Below are positions 33,231-44,966 of a stretch of 64,000 nt of DNA, in pieces. Each line of letters starts with the position of its first letter. The first letter of the stretch is position 1. Location: contig JPHH03000004.1 of assembly GCA_000750105.3 (NCBI GenBank), forward strand, positions 248,001-312,000, written 5' to 3'. The translations under genes and the position numbers were made by a program. The stretch comes from Tolypocladium sp. Sup5 PDA-1. Lineage: Eukaryota; Ascomycota; Sordariomycetes; Hypocreales; Ophiocordycipitaceae. The notes under the pieces were generated by a model. That model was not told the origin of the DNA. It saw nothing but the letters and a program-made list of their open reading frames with translations, and did no database searches.

Positions 33231-35173
33231 CTAGCCCAGCTGCTTGAACCTCCGGACGGGAATTTTGGCCAGCGGCACGCCGACAAAGGGCTCGGGGAAC
33301 TCGAGGTGCTCCAGCCCCGTGGTGAACCAGCCGTCCTTGCCGCCGCCGCCCGTCGTCTGGCGGGCGACGTCGTAGCCGGCGCGGATGGCGCCCATGGCCC
33401 CGATCTTGGAGTATGACCCGCCGGCGACGGCGAGGCGCCCGGCGAAGGCGTCGCGCAGCTCCTGGTCGGCCTGCATCATGCGGTCGTGGTGGCCGACAAA
33501 GTGCTGGGGGATGCACTCCTTGGCGAGGCGGGCCATGGCGAAGCAGGGGCTGTCGCGCGGGATGCCGAGCTGGCGCTCGAGGAGCGACTTGGCCTGCTCG
33601 ACGGCGGCGGCCTCGTCGGGCGGCGGCGGGCCCGAGTCGTAGTAGTGGCCGCCGAGGAGGACGAAGAGCTTGGTGCCGGGGGGCTCGTCGCCGCCGGGCG
33701 TGGCCACGTCCGAGTTGAAGAAGACGCCGAGGGCGCGCTCGGGGTTGTTCTCGCGCGTGACGGAGCGGGGGATGAGGTAGCCGAAGCCGGGGGGCTTGAT
33801 ATCCTTGCGCGGGTACCAGAGGTTGACGGTCATGATGGACACGGAGTGCGTCTCGGCGAGGCTGGGGAGCTTGTCGCCGGTGGCGCGGGCGAGGTCCTGG
33901 CTGGAGACGGTGGAGATGACTCTGTCGTAGGCCTCGGGGGTAGGTTGCTGTTCAGCCGAGCCGGTCGTGGTGATCTGCGATGCTCTGTTAATATTCCATC
34001 GACGTGGTAAAAGGCCAGCCGTTATCTGTTTGCTTGCCTCGACTTTCTGCGCCTCCTTGTCGTAGCGGATGCTGCCGACGGGGCTCCCCTTCTTGATCTC
34101 GACGTTGGGCTGCGCCTCCAAGGCGTCCGCCAGCGCCGCCGTCAAGCTCTCCATGCCCGCGGCGCCAAAGTGCAGCAGCGAGCCCTTGGGCTTCAGCGCC
34201 AGCCTACGAATCTCCGGGTCCTGCGACAGCGCGCTCATGAGCACCTCCTCGCGCGCCGTCATCTGGCGGACGTTGGGCCCCATGTTGGGCAGGTAGTAGC
34301 CCCAGTACAGGCGGTCGAAGACGCTGCGCGCGCTGAGCTTGTCGATGTCGCCGCCGTAGATGCCGTGGATCATGGCCGACGCGAAGTTGTCGGCGACGCT
34401 GCGGCTCATGCTGATGTCGTGCAGCCACTCGGCGATGGACATGTCCTGCAGGGGCACGGCGCGCGTGCGCATGCGCCGGATGAGGAAGCCCAGCCCGGCC
34501 CAGAAGGACTCGAGGAAGAGCGGCTCGCGGATGAACTCGCCGATGCTGGCGGCGGGCGGTAGCGCGACGAGGTGGTCCGGGTAGAAGATGTAGCGCGGCT
34601 TGTCGGGCGGCGTCGCGATCTTGAGGCCGAGGTCGAGGGCCTGGCTCATGGTTAGCATCACCACGTCGTGACACTCCGGGGGTGGGCAGGCCGTACCAGG
34701 TCATACAGCACCAGGTCGTCGAATCGCCAGGTGCTCAGGTGCAGCGACGACAGCGTCCTCGGGCCTCGCTCGAAGCTGACGGTCCCGCGCGTCCCGTCCA
34801 CGTCGACGGGCACGCGGTCCGTCCTGATCCATCCGCCCAGGCGGTCGCTGCCCTCGTACAGCGCGATCTTGGTCGACGCCGGCAGCTGCTTGGCCAGGTA
34901 GTACGCCGTCGTCAGCCCCGTGAGCCCTCCGCCGACGACCGCTATCCGCCCGCTGTCATCCTGCGTTGCGTACGCCCGTCGTCGGCCGGTGCAGGTCGGG
35001 GCAGTCGGCTCGCGCTGGACACGTCGCCGGCCGAGGCCGAGGCCACTCAGGTGTCGTCGCAGGTGCGCGCCATTCGCTGCGCTGGCTCTAGCTGTGCTTC
35101 TGCTGGTCGCTGCGAGCCTCAGCAGGACAGCCGCAGCATCCTCTGCGTGCCTGCATCCCATGTCGTGGTTCAA
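33231..35173 (-). CDS. HEM14: Protoporphyrinogen oxidase, mitochondrial, 607-628 aa
   Basis: Oxidises protoporphyrinogen IX to protoporphyrin IX, the penultimate haem step, on the inner mitochondrial membrane. Certain intron: 34641-34696, joining VLYDL to ALDLGLKIATPPDKPRYIFYP. The N-terminus is Arg/Ala-rich without acidic residues for long stretches, a typical mitochondrial presequence. The FAD-binding dinucleotide motif IAVVGGGLTGLTTAYYLAK follows at about 77-95, and then YEGSDRLGGWIRT. The C-terminus GGSYSKIGAMGAIRAGYDVA matches the family's last FAD-contact region. Within the second exon, 33975-34037 is AT-richer and bounded by GCAAGC...CGCAG, so a GC-AG intron may remove 21 residues (607 aa) (see findings). 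Initiation at Met1 or Met5 is equally plausible. Confidence 0.93.
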
Positions 35174-35725
35174 TTGCTCATGGCTTGGTTGTAAGAGGCT
35201 GAATCTGGGTCGTGGGGGACGTCAGTTGTACTTGTACGTACTGTACGTAGCTGTCGGCGGCACTCGTCGGGGACGGGTCACGCCACATCCGAGCTTGTTG
35301 TACTAGCTCCACAGCGCGGTAGCAGCCCAGACTACGGACCACGAGCTTCGTACTTTGATTCTTACGAATTATCGATATCACATGGCACATAGCAAGAGAA
35401 CTGCTTTGTAGACAGCGACAGGGTAACAATCTGTCATTCTCCCCCCCCCCCCGGCCGGGCTCATCCTCCGGAGCCGTCGGACCTCGTCGCCAATTACCTC
35501 GCCCACCACATTTTGTATACTGGTATATCGTCCTCAGCCCCTTGAGATCCTACCACACCCCTAAACGCCGTTTCATGCCCAACCCTCGTAACGAAAAATA
35601 CATGAAATGATATATTGTACATGGCCTTCAAAGAACGACTGTTCCGCACGTCGTCGGGTCGGGTCACGGGCAGAGTGATTGATGCCCGTCTCGGCCCCAT
35701 CAGCTCGAGGAATTCATCCCTCCCC
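35174..35725. other. Intergenic: HEM14 promoter and NAB2 3' UTR
   Basis: Tandem-gene spacer on the minus strand. It holds a 12-C run at 35441-35452 and a GTAC-rich stretch near 35,228-35,246. No ORF of note. Confidence 0.5.
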
Positions 35726-37267
35726 TCAACCAATGACTTCAGCGTCTACCGCTGCCTGGTCCATCGTCATGTGCTCCTCCTCAGGTTGGACCTGCTCCAC
35801 GCCAGCATCTTCGTCCACAAACTTCCTCTCGCTGACATGTTCGCCCTCGGCCGTCCAGACCTTGTCCTTGAAACCTCCCTGCTGGCCCTCTTCGTGCGCA
35901 AACACGCAGTTGGGGTTAAGGCAAGGGTTGAACCTGCACTTGGTCTTGACGTGGGTGAACTTGCAGTTTGGCATCGTGCAGCCCGTTCCGTTTCGGCAGA
36001 TGGGCATTGACGGGTGCTTGAACGGGCACTGCGGGTTCTGGCAGTTGGGGAAGAACTTGCAGTCCTGCTCGCTCTGGTGCGCGAGCCTCTGGGCGGGCGA
36101 CGGATGCCGTCCGACGCATTTCCTGTTCTTGCAAGCGGCTCCGAAGGTGCACGTGTCGCTCACGTCGACAGACGTTCCTGGGGGTGCGGCAGGCGACTGG
36201 TGCGCGAACTTGCAGTCCTTGTTGGTGCATCTCAGGTTGTACTTGCAGACGCTCTCGTCGGGATTCGGAGGCTCACGCTTCCCGCCGGACATGTCGACGT
36301 CTTCGCCATCCGCCGCCTCTTCCGCCTTGGCTCCCTCTGCGTCGGCGTTGGGTTGGTGACTTTGCCCTCCCTTGCGGAAGTTGTTCTTGTGGTGGGGATC
36401 CGAAACTCTGTCAAACAGGGACTTGCCCCGCCGTTGCTGTCCAAATCCACCGTTGTTGGGCCCGCCGCCGTTAATCAGCTGTTGCGAGAGCGTATACATC
36501 ATCTGGTTTTGCTGCTCGAGCATGGCCATGAGCTCCATCTGGTTGGGTTGCTGTCCCTGCATCATCCACGCGGGCCCCTGCGGTCCGCCTGCGGCCAGGC
36601 CAGCCTGGATGCCCGCGGCGCGGTTGTTGTTGTGTCGTGGCAGCCGGCCCGGCCCGGTTCTCGGGCCTGTTGGCGGGGCGCGGCCATGGGTGTTGATTCT
36701 GTCGTTGCCGCGAGTTCGATGCAGGGCGCCGTCGGTGGTCCGATCCATGGCTTTGTGCATGTGTCCCAGCATGCGCTTGTCTCGGCCGCCGCGGAAGGTT
36801 CCATTTCGCATCGAGCGAGGGCCCGTTGGTCTTTGGCAAGTTAGCGGGTGGTACGGAGCAACGTTTATCGGGGGTACTCACGCATTCAGTTCAGAGACGT
36901 CATTGGGATTTATATCGGTGTCCATATCCGTGGAGAATGCCCCCTCTTGCGACGCGTCAGCCATGGCTTCGCCGCCCGCGGACTGGCCACCGTTCAACTG
37001 CGCGTTGAGGACGTCGATTTGTTCGAATAGCCATTTCGAGAACTCGAGCACGACGGGATCATCCGACGGCAAGCTCAGCAGCTCTCCAGAGAGTTCGGCC
37101 GCAATCTGCTCCTGCGTCTTTCCGTTTACCAGCATGAGGATAATGTATTCCGCGAGGCCGTTGTCGTCGGAGCCTCCCGTTCCCCAGCCCACCTCAACAA
37201 GCTTGGGCAGGATCGCGGCGTTGAGCGCATCCGCCAGAGGCGTGCTCATGTTGATTTCGACGGGCAT
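35726..37267 (-). CDS. NAB2: Nuclear poly(A) RNA-binding protein Nab2, 496 aa
   Basis: Binds poly(A) tails and couples 3'-end processing to mRNA export. Exons 37267-36882 and 36830-35726, with a 51-nt intron, sum to 497 codons. Residues 1-95 form the helical PWI-like N-terminal domain (LADALNAAILPKLVEVGWG through VVLEFSKWLFEQIDVL) that in yeast binds the nuclear pore protein Mlp1. A Gln/Asn/Gly/Arg-rich linker with scattered RGG-like segments follows. The C-terminus carries five CCCH fingers of the Nab2 type: CKYNLRCTNKDCKFAH, CTFGAACKNRKCVGRH, CKFFPNCQNPQCPFKH, CRNGTGCTMPNCKFTH and CRFNPCLNPNCVFAH. Yeast Nab2 has seven fingers; five is what I see here. Confidence 0.93.
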
Positions 37268-39649
37268 TTTGGCTGTGGTGCGATCGCGGTCGCGATGAGG
37301 TGGTGGCGCGAGGGCGTTTTTCGTTGCGGCTCGCCCGTGGCGTCGTCAACTGCTGTCCCTCAAACGCGTTGCTGACCTCGGCTAGCAAGTCTCGTCACGT
37401 AAGAGAAGTGTTCGCCTCAGAGAGATGCTCGTATAAGCCCAAGAATCAGAGGTGCGCGACGCGTGGTGATGACAGACGGTATCACGAAGCGGCGATGGCG
37501 AGCTTTGGAGTGTTTGGTTGAGCGAGTGAACAGCCGAAAGGCTTGCCTGAGAGGCAGAGAAGTAAGAAGACTGGGTCCCTGGCATATCACGTGATGTCCC
37601 TTGGTGGTGGTCAGCAATAGGAACTGCTTGCCATTCTCTGTACTGCGAATCACACAAAGGCGGCGTCTTTGTCAGCTTGCACAATGCCGACCATCATCCA
37701 TTCAGCGACAAACATTGGTGAATTTTTTTTTGGCGACCCAGTCGAATCTAGAATTCTCTACTCCGTACGGAGTACCGTGATTATCAAGCTTCTGCTGTTG
37801 GTTGCATCAAGAAGCTGGCCGCACTGAATCACGTGCCTACCGTTGCGTGCGGTGGATACGACCTTAGTCAGCCGCTGATTGAAGTGCATACTTTTCCGCC
37901 ACAGTGCAATCAACGGATGTCTGAACATTGCAGCAGAATATCGGCATATTCCGCTTTCGAGAACGGAGTGCTCGTATACAATGTCTTGCCTGAGCCGGAG
38001 AAGGATAGCCTCTCGACGGACACCGCGGAAGGCGGCGGCGCGTCATGGACATATCCGGGTGGCAGCCAGCTACCCTGCACAAACGTTATCAACAGTTCAT
38101 GTGGCAGCTGCATGTCATTCCGGTGTCGACGAGGTCAATGGGTTGACACACGAGGTGATGTTGCATGCCGCCGTTGCGAGGAGTACGCATGCGACGCTCG
38201 AGGCGCCATCGGTGACTGGACCCTTCGGTTCGAGTGTCGAGGCCAAACTAAGAGTCGTGGTCGCGGAGTTGGAGTCGTGATGAAGTGAACTAGAAGGGCA
38301 GCAGTCAGCCAGCATTGATTCCATGATAGTCCTTGCTCAAGGCTATTGTGAAACGCCAAGTCAGCCCACGGTAACTTGCTTGGACCATGGCAATGTAACA
38401 AGCAGTGCACCTCCCAACGATAAATAGACGGCTTTGCAGCCAGCGTCCAGCCTGTTCCAAGAATTAATGCTAGGTCGGGATCGAACGTGTCCGCCACAAG
38501 ATGCCCGTTAGCCATCCATAAGGCGCACTCCGTTTCGTCTTCTTCATCGGGCACCAATAGCAAGCCCCGACGCGTGATGGTCCTGATGTTTCTGGACCGA
38601 GACCCCAACTTCTCGAAGCCCCCAAGGGCCCCTCATCGGCCCCCAAACGCCAGGCGGTGGCGATTGGTTGGGGCCTCCGTCGTGGGCGGAGAGTTGGAGC
38701 ACTGCCGGGGGCCAGACTCCGCACGTTCGCAACTGACGACTCCCAACCGACCATCTGCAGCCTCTAATTATAGGGCCAAGACGAGGACCGAGAATTGACG
38801 ATGCCAACCACGACGCCGTGCGCGCTGACTCGGGGTCGATGTGAGGCTGGCTGAGCAGCAGCTGCAGTGTCTGAGACATGCAGCTGGATGCCAGCATCTG
38901 CCTACCTTAGGCCCACTGCGAGCCGCTGATGACTTCCTTGCCCTGGCTGGCATGAGCATCCATCCCTTAATACCGACCCCACAGCGAACTTCACGACTGT
39001 GAACCTGCATTGACGCCCCCGACCTTGACTACCTTATCTGGCGATTGTTGGTCTCTGAGCGACATTTTGTTTCAATATTTCACGCATCTTTAAAAATAGG
39101 GCCGTACTGCATGCAGAGCGCAGAGGCCACGGCAGCACAGTTCTCGGCCGGCGCAGGTCCCTGGAAGTCAACATCAAGATCTGACGTTCCGCAAGGTTGC
39201 GAGCACCCGGTTCACACACCGTCTGCGGCTCGTCCAGACGCCACGGGCCCTGGAGACCAGCAGCAGCAGCAGCCTGGCCTGGCTTCCCCAGATCAAGGCA
39301 CGCCTGGCCGCTGTTTCGTCCGATCCCGGGCACCCATCCACCAGCATTGGTGACGAAGGGCCGCACCCTGCAGTGCACCCTGGACACGGGCAACGTCGCG
39401 TGTAACGACCAACGCCTTTGTGCTTCCCTTCTCTCCTATGGGACACAAAAGACGGCTCGTCTCATCTCTCTTATCTGAGGGGCAGCTGCGCGCGCCGTCA
39501 CTGCGTCAGCGGCTACATCCGACCGAGCTGCTGCTGCAGAGTGGTAGCCGGTTGTCTATTTAAACAAAGCTCGCCGCCGCCTCCAATCCGGCTCTCCTGT
39601 CAATCCGTTATTCTGCCTGGAACTCGCTCCCGCGCAGACGTCGCCCAGA
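37268..39649. promoter_or_regulatory. Divergent intergenic region between NAB2 and the GH20 gene
   Basis: 2.4 kb. Holds a TCACGTGA palindrome at about 37,587, a 16-bp perfect palindrome at 37759-37774, overlapping open frames of unknown status at 37.9-38.6 kb, and a TATA-like TATTTAAA near 39,557, about 95 bp before the hexosaminidase start. No confident gene. Confidence 0.5.
37759..37774. repeat. 16-bp perfect palindrome TACTCCGTACGGAGTA
   Basis: Two inverted copies of the dispersed 9-mer TACTCCGTA sharing their central bases. Intergenic. Confidence 0.85.
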
Positions 39650-41525
39650 ATGCTTTCCAAGGTGTTCCTCGTGGTTGCGGCCCTCGCGCTGAGCCCGGCC
39701 AACGCCATCTGGCCGGCTCCCACCAAGATGTCGTTGGGAAACGACGTCTTCTTCATTGACCAGCGGGTCAGTATCACCTACAATGGACAAGATGTATGCT
39801 GGACTCCGCCCGGGCCTAGTGACTCCCTTGTTGTGCAGGATGCTGAGACTAGAGTGACCGAGCAGCTCCAGTACACTTCCGGATACAAGCCGGCCCCCGG
39901 TTCCCAGTTCAACAGCAAGGACATTGTCCAGTCCGGCGTCTCCCGGGCCTTCCAGGGAATCTTCCAAGACAACTTTGTCCCGTGGAAGCTGCGCCCTCGC
40001 AACTCGGACTTTGAGCCGAACTTGTGCGGCGACAAGAAGTGGATCAAGTGCATCGACATCACGCAGACCGAAAAGGACGATCCCAAGGTCTTCAAGCCCC
40101 TGGCCGGCGACGTCGACGAGTCGTACTCGCTAGACGTGGCCAAGGACGGCGCCGTAAAGATCCAGTGCAAGTCGTCGACCGGCTGCCTCCACGGGCTCGA
40201 GTCGTTTGTCCAGCTCTTCTTCAAGCACAGCACGGGAACCTTTTGGTACACGCCCCACGCGCCCGTGTCCATCGAGGACGCGCCCAAGTTCCCGCACCGC
40301 GGCGTCCTGATGGACGTGGCGCGCATGTGGTTCGAGGTCGACGCCATCAAGAGGACCATTGACGCCATGGCGTGGAACAAGATGAACCGCCTGCACCTGC
40401 ACGTCACCGACTCGCAGTCGTGGCCGCTCGAGATCCCAGCTCTGCCGAAGCTGGCCGAGAAGGGTGCGTACCGAAAGGGCCTCTCGTACTCGCCGGCCGA
40501 CCTCGCGGGCATCTACGAGTACGGCGTGCACCGCGGCGTCGAGGTCGTCATGGAAATTGACATGCCCGGCCACATTGGCGTGGTCGAGCTGGCCTACAGC
40601 GACCTCATTGTTGCCTACAATGAGAAGCCGTACGGGTGGTACTGCGCCGAGCCCCCGTGCGGCGCGTTCAGGATGAACACGACCAAGGTGTACGACTTCG
40701 TCGACACGCTGTTCGCCGACCTGCTGCCGCGCATCGCGCCGTATACGGCCTACTTCCACACCGGCGGAGACGAGCTGAACAAGAACGACTCGGCGCTCGA
40801 CCCGGGCGTCGGCTCCAATAAGGCGGAGGTGATTGCGCCGCTGCTGCAAAAGTTCATGGACCACGCGCACGGCAAGATCCGCGAGGCAGGGCTGACGCCG
40901 TTTGTGTGGGAGGAGATGATTACGGACTGGAACATGACGCTGGGCAAGGACGTTGTGGTTCAGTCGTGGCTGGGCAACGGCGCCGTGAAGAAGCTGGCGG
41001 ATGCGGGCCACAAGGTCGTTGACAGCAACTACAACTTCTGGGTGAGCCTCCTCATATGACAGAACAGAGACGACGACGACGTGCTGACAGAGACTGCAGT
41101 ATCTCGACTGCGGCCGCGGCCAGTGGCTCAACTTTGACAACGGGGCGGCGTTCCAGACGTACTACCCGTTCAACGACTGGTGCGGCCCGGCCAAGAGCTG
41201 GCGGCTGGTGTACGCGCACGACCCGGTGGCCGGACTGTCCAAGGAGGCGGCCAAGCAGGTGCTCGGCGGCGAGGTGGCCGTCTGGAGCGAGATGATTGAC
41301 GAGACGAACCTGGACAGCATCCTCTGGCCGCGGGCGAGCGCCGCTGGCGAGGTGCTCTGGTCGGGCAGACAGGACGCGTCGGGGCAGAACCGCAGCCAGT
41401 ACGACGCGGCGCCGCGGCTGGCCGAGTTCCGGGAGCGGATGGTGGCGCGCGGCGTGGGGGCGATGCCGGTGCAGATGATTTTCTGCACGCAGGGCAACGC
41501 GACGGAGTGCGCGCAGGTCATGTAG
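39650..41525 (+). CDS. Secreted GH20 beta-N-acetylhexosaminidase, 605 aa
   Basis: Removes terminal N-acetylglucosamine from chitobiose and chitin oligomers; it acts outside the cell in chitin use and wall remodelling. Two exons, 39650-41041 and 41100-41525, with a 58-nt intron between NYNFW and YLDCGRGQW. A clear signal peptide (MLSKVFLVVAALALSPANA, cleavage after Ala19) precedes IWPAPTKM. The catalytic domain begins near FPHRGVLMDVARMWF, and YFHTGGDELN holds the catalytic pair Asp374-Glu375, with Glu as acid/base and Asp positioning the acetamido group. WEEMITDWN and EVLWSGRQD are further family landmarks. A TATA-like TATTTAAA lies about 95 bp upstream. An antisense frame of 336 codons is a compositional shadow. 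Confidence 0.95.
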
Positions 41526-43196
41526 GCGAACAGACCCGTGGGTCTGGCGCTGGGTTGGGGTGAAGAATGTCGATACATGCACGTATATAATCATCTTTAG
41601 AAGAACAAGAACTAATACAGTGCAACAAAGAGTTGGAAGCAACCAGCACGGACCAATCAAGAAAGACATGAAGGAAACGACGCCTGTCGGTGTCATGGCA
41701 TGCCACGTCGGGCCCCTTCCGAGATCCACCGGCCCGGGCTTGACTTGTGTGACGTCGGCGTCGGCGCCGTGGCGGAGCGACTTTGGGCAGGCGGAGCGTC
41801 AGGTTGGGCCGCGGGGCCGGCTCTTTGGTGGAGCCGTACGGCACGGGGGGAGGGATGAGCCTCAGACCGGTACGCGTCGAGCCGTTTCACGGGCCAATAC
41901 GGCGCAACGGGGGCGCACACTGGGCTGCACCGTGATAGGGCCGCGGTACGATGCGGGCTTTTCGCGGGAACGCTATTCTCCTATCCCAGCGGCTGATGCT
42001 GGTGCGGATGGCGATCAGGCCGCGTGCCATGCTCGTGGCTCGTACTCGGCAACCTGTTGATGATGGCCGCTCGCTGGCAGGTGGTCTGCCAGCCAACTCC
42101 CGAGCCGTGGGGACGAGAGCCGTGGGCACGAGAAGAACAGAGCACGGCGTGATCCACCCTGCGAATTACTCGTCAAGTATCGCTCTGCCGTCCTGCCTTT
42201 GTCCCTCGGCCCTGCAATATCGCAACGGCGTAGCTGCGGCGTATGGCTCACTTACAAGCCCGCCGCCAACTTCCCGGTCCCAGGAAATGGCTGGGCAAAC
42301 TGGGGCTGGGCCTATAGTGCAGTAGCTTCCTCGCTTCTTGCTTGATCGTCGGCACCAACCAATACTACATTAATTGAAACCAATCCCGTACCCCGCCCTA
42401 AGCGAAGGCGGATGTACCTCAGTTTCCCAGCACCTCGGCTCAACACGAGTCGGCGTTGCGGAGTGCAGCTTGTCCGCCCCCCCTGCGTTTCCGCACTCCC
42501 CACCCCCACCCCTTTTTGGTGATGCAGAACAGCGACGCACTGCTGAAATAGTAGATGAGTACGGAGTACGAAGTAGAGGCAAAAGCAGAGCAAAGCGAAC
42601 CCCGTGTGTTCGGACTCTGGTGGGTTCAGCGGAGGGGCAACAAACGGGTGCCCGGACGGACTCGTCTGCCGTGGCCCACCCGCTCCGCCCAACTCCGGCC
42701 CATGCCGTAACGCTGCTCCATCCCATCCGAGCAACCCATAAGTCATGTTTTCTGCGGCGCACTCAGTCACACCCCTACCGACGCCAGCGGCTGTAGCTTA
42801 TTCTTGTGGTATTTGGGGCGTTTTAACTCGTCAATCTGTGGGTGCGCACGCGCGTTGTCGTCGCAGTCCGAACGGTATATGTAAGTGTAGTCCGTAACGA
42901 CTACTGACTACACGTACGCCGCCCACTCACGTTGGACCCCTGAGCTCGCCGTCCCCCGCAGGCGTCCCTTGTCTGGGGATACACCCCCCTACGGGACCGC
43001 CATACGAAGCTTGGCTTGTGTATATATACGAGTATTATATATACGAGTATATTCCGTTCCCCCGGAATCTGGATCTGCCCTCCGTCCCGCACCCCACGAT
43101 TCCTGCCGATGGGAACCTGTCGAATGGACGTCGAGACATAGCCGCTTGCACATACAGAGTACACCGACCGCCTCATCACCACCCCCGCCCGCAGCC
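41526..43196. promoter_or_regulatory. Intergenic and P450 upstream region
   Basis: 1.7 kb between tandem plus-strand genes. No convincing gene. Holds TACGGAGTA at 42560-42568 and a 15-bp AT-rich tandem repeat at 43021-43050 close to the P450 start. Confidence 0.5.
43021..43050 (+). repeat. 15-bp TATA-containing tandem repeat upstream of P450
   Basis: Two perfect adjacent copies of TATATATACGAGTAT, 147-176 bp before the P450 start codon. Each copy contains a TATA-box-like core and TACGAGTA, so it could be a duplicated core promoter element; function is inferred. Confidence 0.7.
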
Positions 43197-44966
43197 ATGG
43201 GCCTCGTCGAGACGCTGCTGGAGCACGCCTCCTTCAAGTCCGTCTCCGTCTTCCTCGCCTGCGCGTACTTTCTCTGGGTCGCCCTCGTGCGCCTCGACGA
43301 GTACCGCCGCGTCAAGCGCCTGGGCAACTATGGCCGCGCGATCAAGTCCTACATGCCATGGGGTGCGTTCCTTTCCCTCTCCCCTCCCCTCCCCTCCCTT
43401 GCATGGACAGTAACCGCCCATGCCGGAATCAAGGTGACTGACACGGCGCAGGCCTCGACTTCATGGCCAGGGGCATCCGCGCCACGCTCCGCCAGAAGAA
43501 CATGGAGCTCTGGCGCGACGACTTCTTCGGCGCCACCGGCGGCTGGACGACCGAGGTGCGCGTCGTCGGCCAGCGCATCGTCTTCACCGCCGACCCGGAC
43601 AACGTAAAGGCCATGCTGGCCACGCAGTTCAGCGACTTCGGCAAGGGCGAGCCCTTCCACCGCGAGTGGAAGGAGTTTCTTGGGGATAGCATCTTCACCA
43701 CCGACGGCGCGCAGTGGCACGACAGCCGCCAGCTCATCCGCCCGCAGTTCACGCGCGACCGCGTCAGCGACCTCGAGTGCTTCGAGTCGCACATGGAGAC
43801 GCTGTTCCGCGCCATGGCGAACGGGGGGCCGCTGGACGGGCAAGGGCAGGTCGTGGACATGGCGCAGAGCAACGGGCGCGTCATTGACATCTCGGATCTG
43901 CTCTACCGCTACACGCTCGACGTGGCGACCGACTTTCTCCTGGGGACCGACGTCAAGTCCCTGAGGTGAGCATCCGTCCCCTCCCTATACACCACTGGCG
44001 TGAACCGTGGCTTACAAGTTACGTCTCATCCGCAGCACCCCCAAGCAAGAGTTCGCCGAGGCCTTCAACGAGGTCCAGCGCATCCAGAACCTCATCACCC
44101 GCACCAACAAGCTGCGCTGGATCGTCCCCAAGTTCGCCTACCGCGCGTGCCTGCGCGTCATCAACGGCTTCGTCCACAAGTTCATCGAGCGCACGCTGCG
44201 CCTCACGCCCGCCGAGCTCGGCCGCTCCCCGGCGGAGGCCAAGTCGGACCGCGGCTACACGTTCCTGCACGAGCTCGCCCGCTTCACCCGCGACCCCAAG
44301 GTCATCCGCGACCAGGTCATCGCCGTGCTGCTCGCCGGCCGCGACACCACCGCCGGCACCCTCGCCTGGGCCGTCTACGAGCTCGCCCGCCATCCCGAGG
44401 CGCTCGCCAAGCTGCGCAACGAGATCCTCGACACCGTCGGGCTCGACAAGCCGCCCACCTACGAGCACCTCAAGAACATGGCCTACCTCAAGGCCGTCCT
44501 CAACGAGACCCTGCGCCTCTACCCGGCCGTGCCCTTCAACGTCCGCCTCGCCCTCCACGACACCACGCTGCCCCGCGGCGGCGGGCCCGACGGCTCCGAG
44601 CCCTTGCCCGTCCTCAAGGACACCCCCGTCGGCTACTCGACCCTCGTCATGCAGCGCCGCGCCGACCTGTACCCTCCCGTCTCCGACGCCTTTGCCGACC
44701 CGGCCGTCTTCAGCCCCGAGCGCTGGGCCCACTGGCACCCCAAGCCCCACGAGTACATTCCCTTCAACGCCGGCCCGCGCATCTGCATCGGCCAGCAGTT
44801 TGCCCTCACCGAGATGAGCTACGTCCTCGTCCGCATGTTCCAGCGCTTCAGCCGCCTCGACAGCCACATGTTTGCCCTCGACGGCGGCGAGCCCATGCTC
44901 AAGTCCGACATTGTCCTGTCGCCCGGCCAGGGCGTCCACGTCGCCTTTTTCGAGGCCAAGTCATGA
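43197..44966 (+). CDS. Cytochrome P450, CYP52-like (alkane/fatty-acid hydroxylase type), 536 aa
   Basis: Membrane-anchored haem monooxygenase, probably of the ER. Exons 43197-43362, 43452-43965 and 44036-44966 sum to 537 codons. An N-terminal hydrophobic anchor (VSVFLACAYFLWVALV) is followed by the P450 fold: I-helix AGRDTTA (327-333), ExxR as ETLR (384-387), the PERW-type meander SPERWAHWHPKPHEYIPF, and the haem loop FNAGPRICIGQQFA with axial Cys477. FGKGEPFHREWKEFLGDSIFTTDGAQW and the overall pattern match CYP52 and relatives, which omega-hydroxylate alkanes and fatty acids; substrate here is inferred. No reductase or other biosynthetic gene adjoins it. Codons end almost always in C or G, which leaves long false frames open on both strands. 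Confidence 0.9.

Noticed and set aside
35430..35725. Long poly(A) in the NAB2 3' UTR, as used for autoregulation in yeast
   Set aside because: The downstream minus-strand sequence has only short A runs; the 12-base C run at 35441-35452 reads as G on the transcript.
40130..41140. 336-codon frame antisense to the GH20 hexosaminidase
   Set aside because: The plus strand has a signal peptide, catalytic DE pair and clean intron; the antisense frame has only compositional bias.
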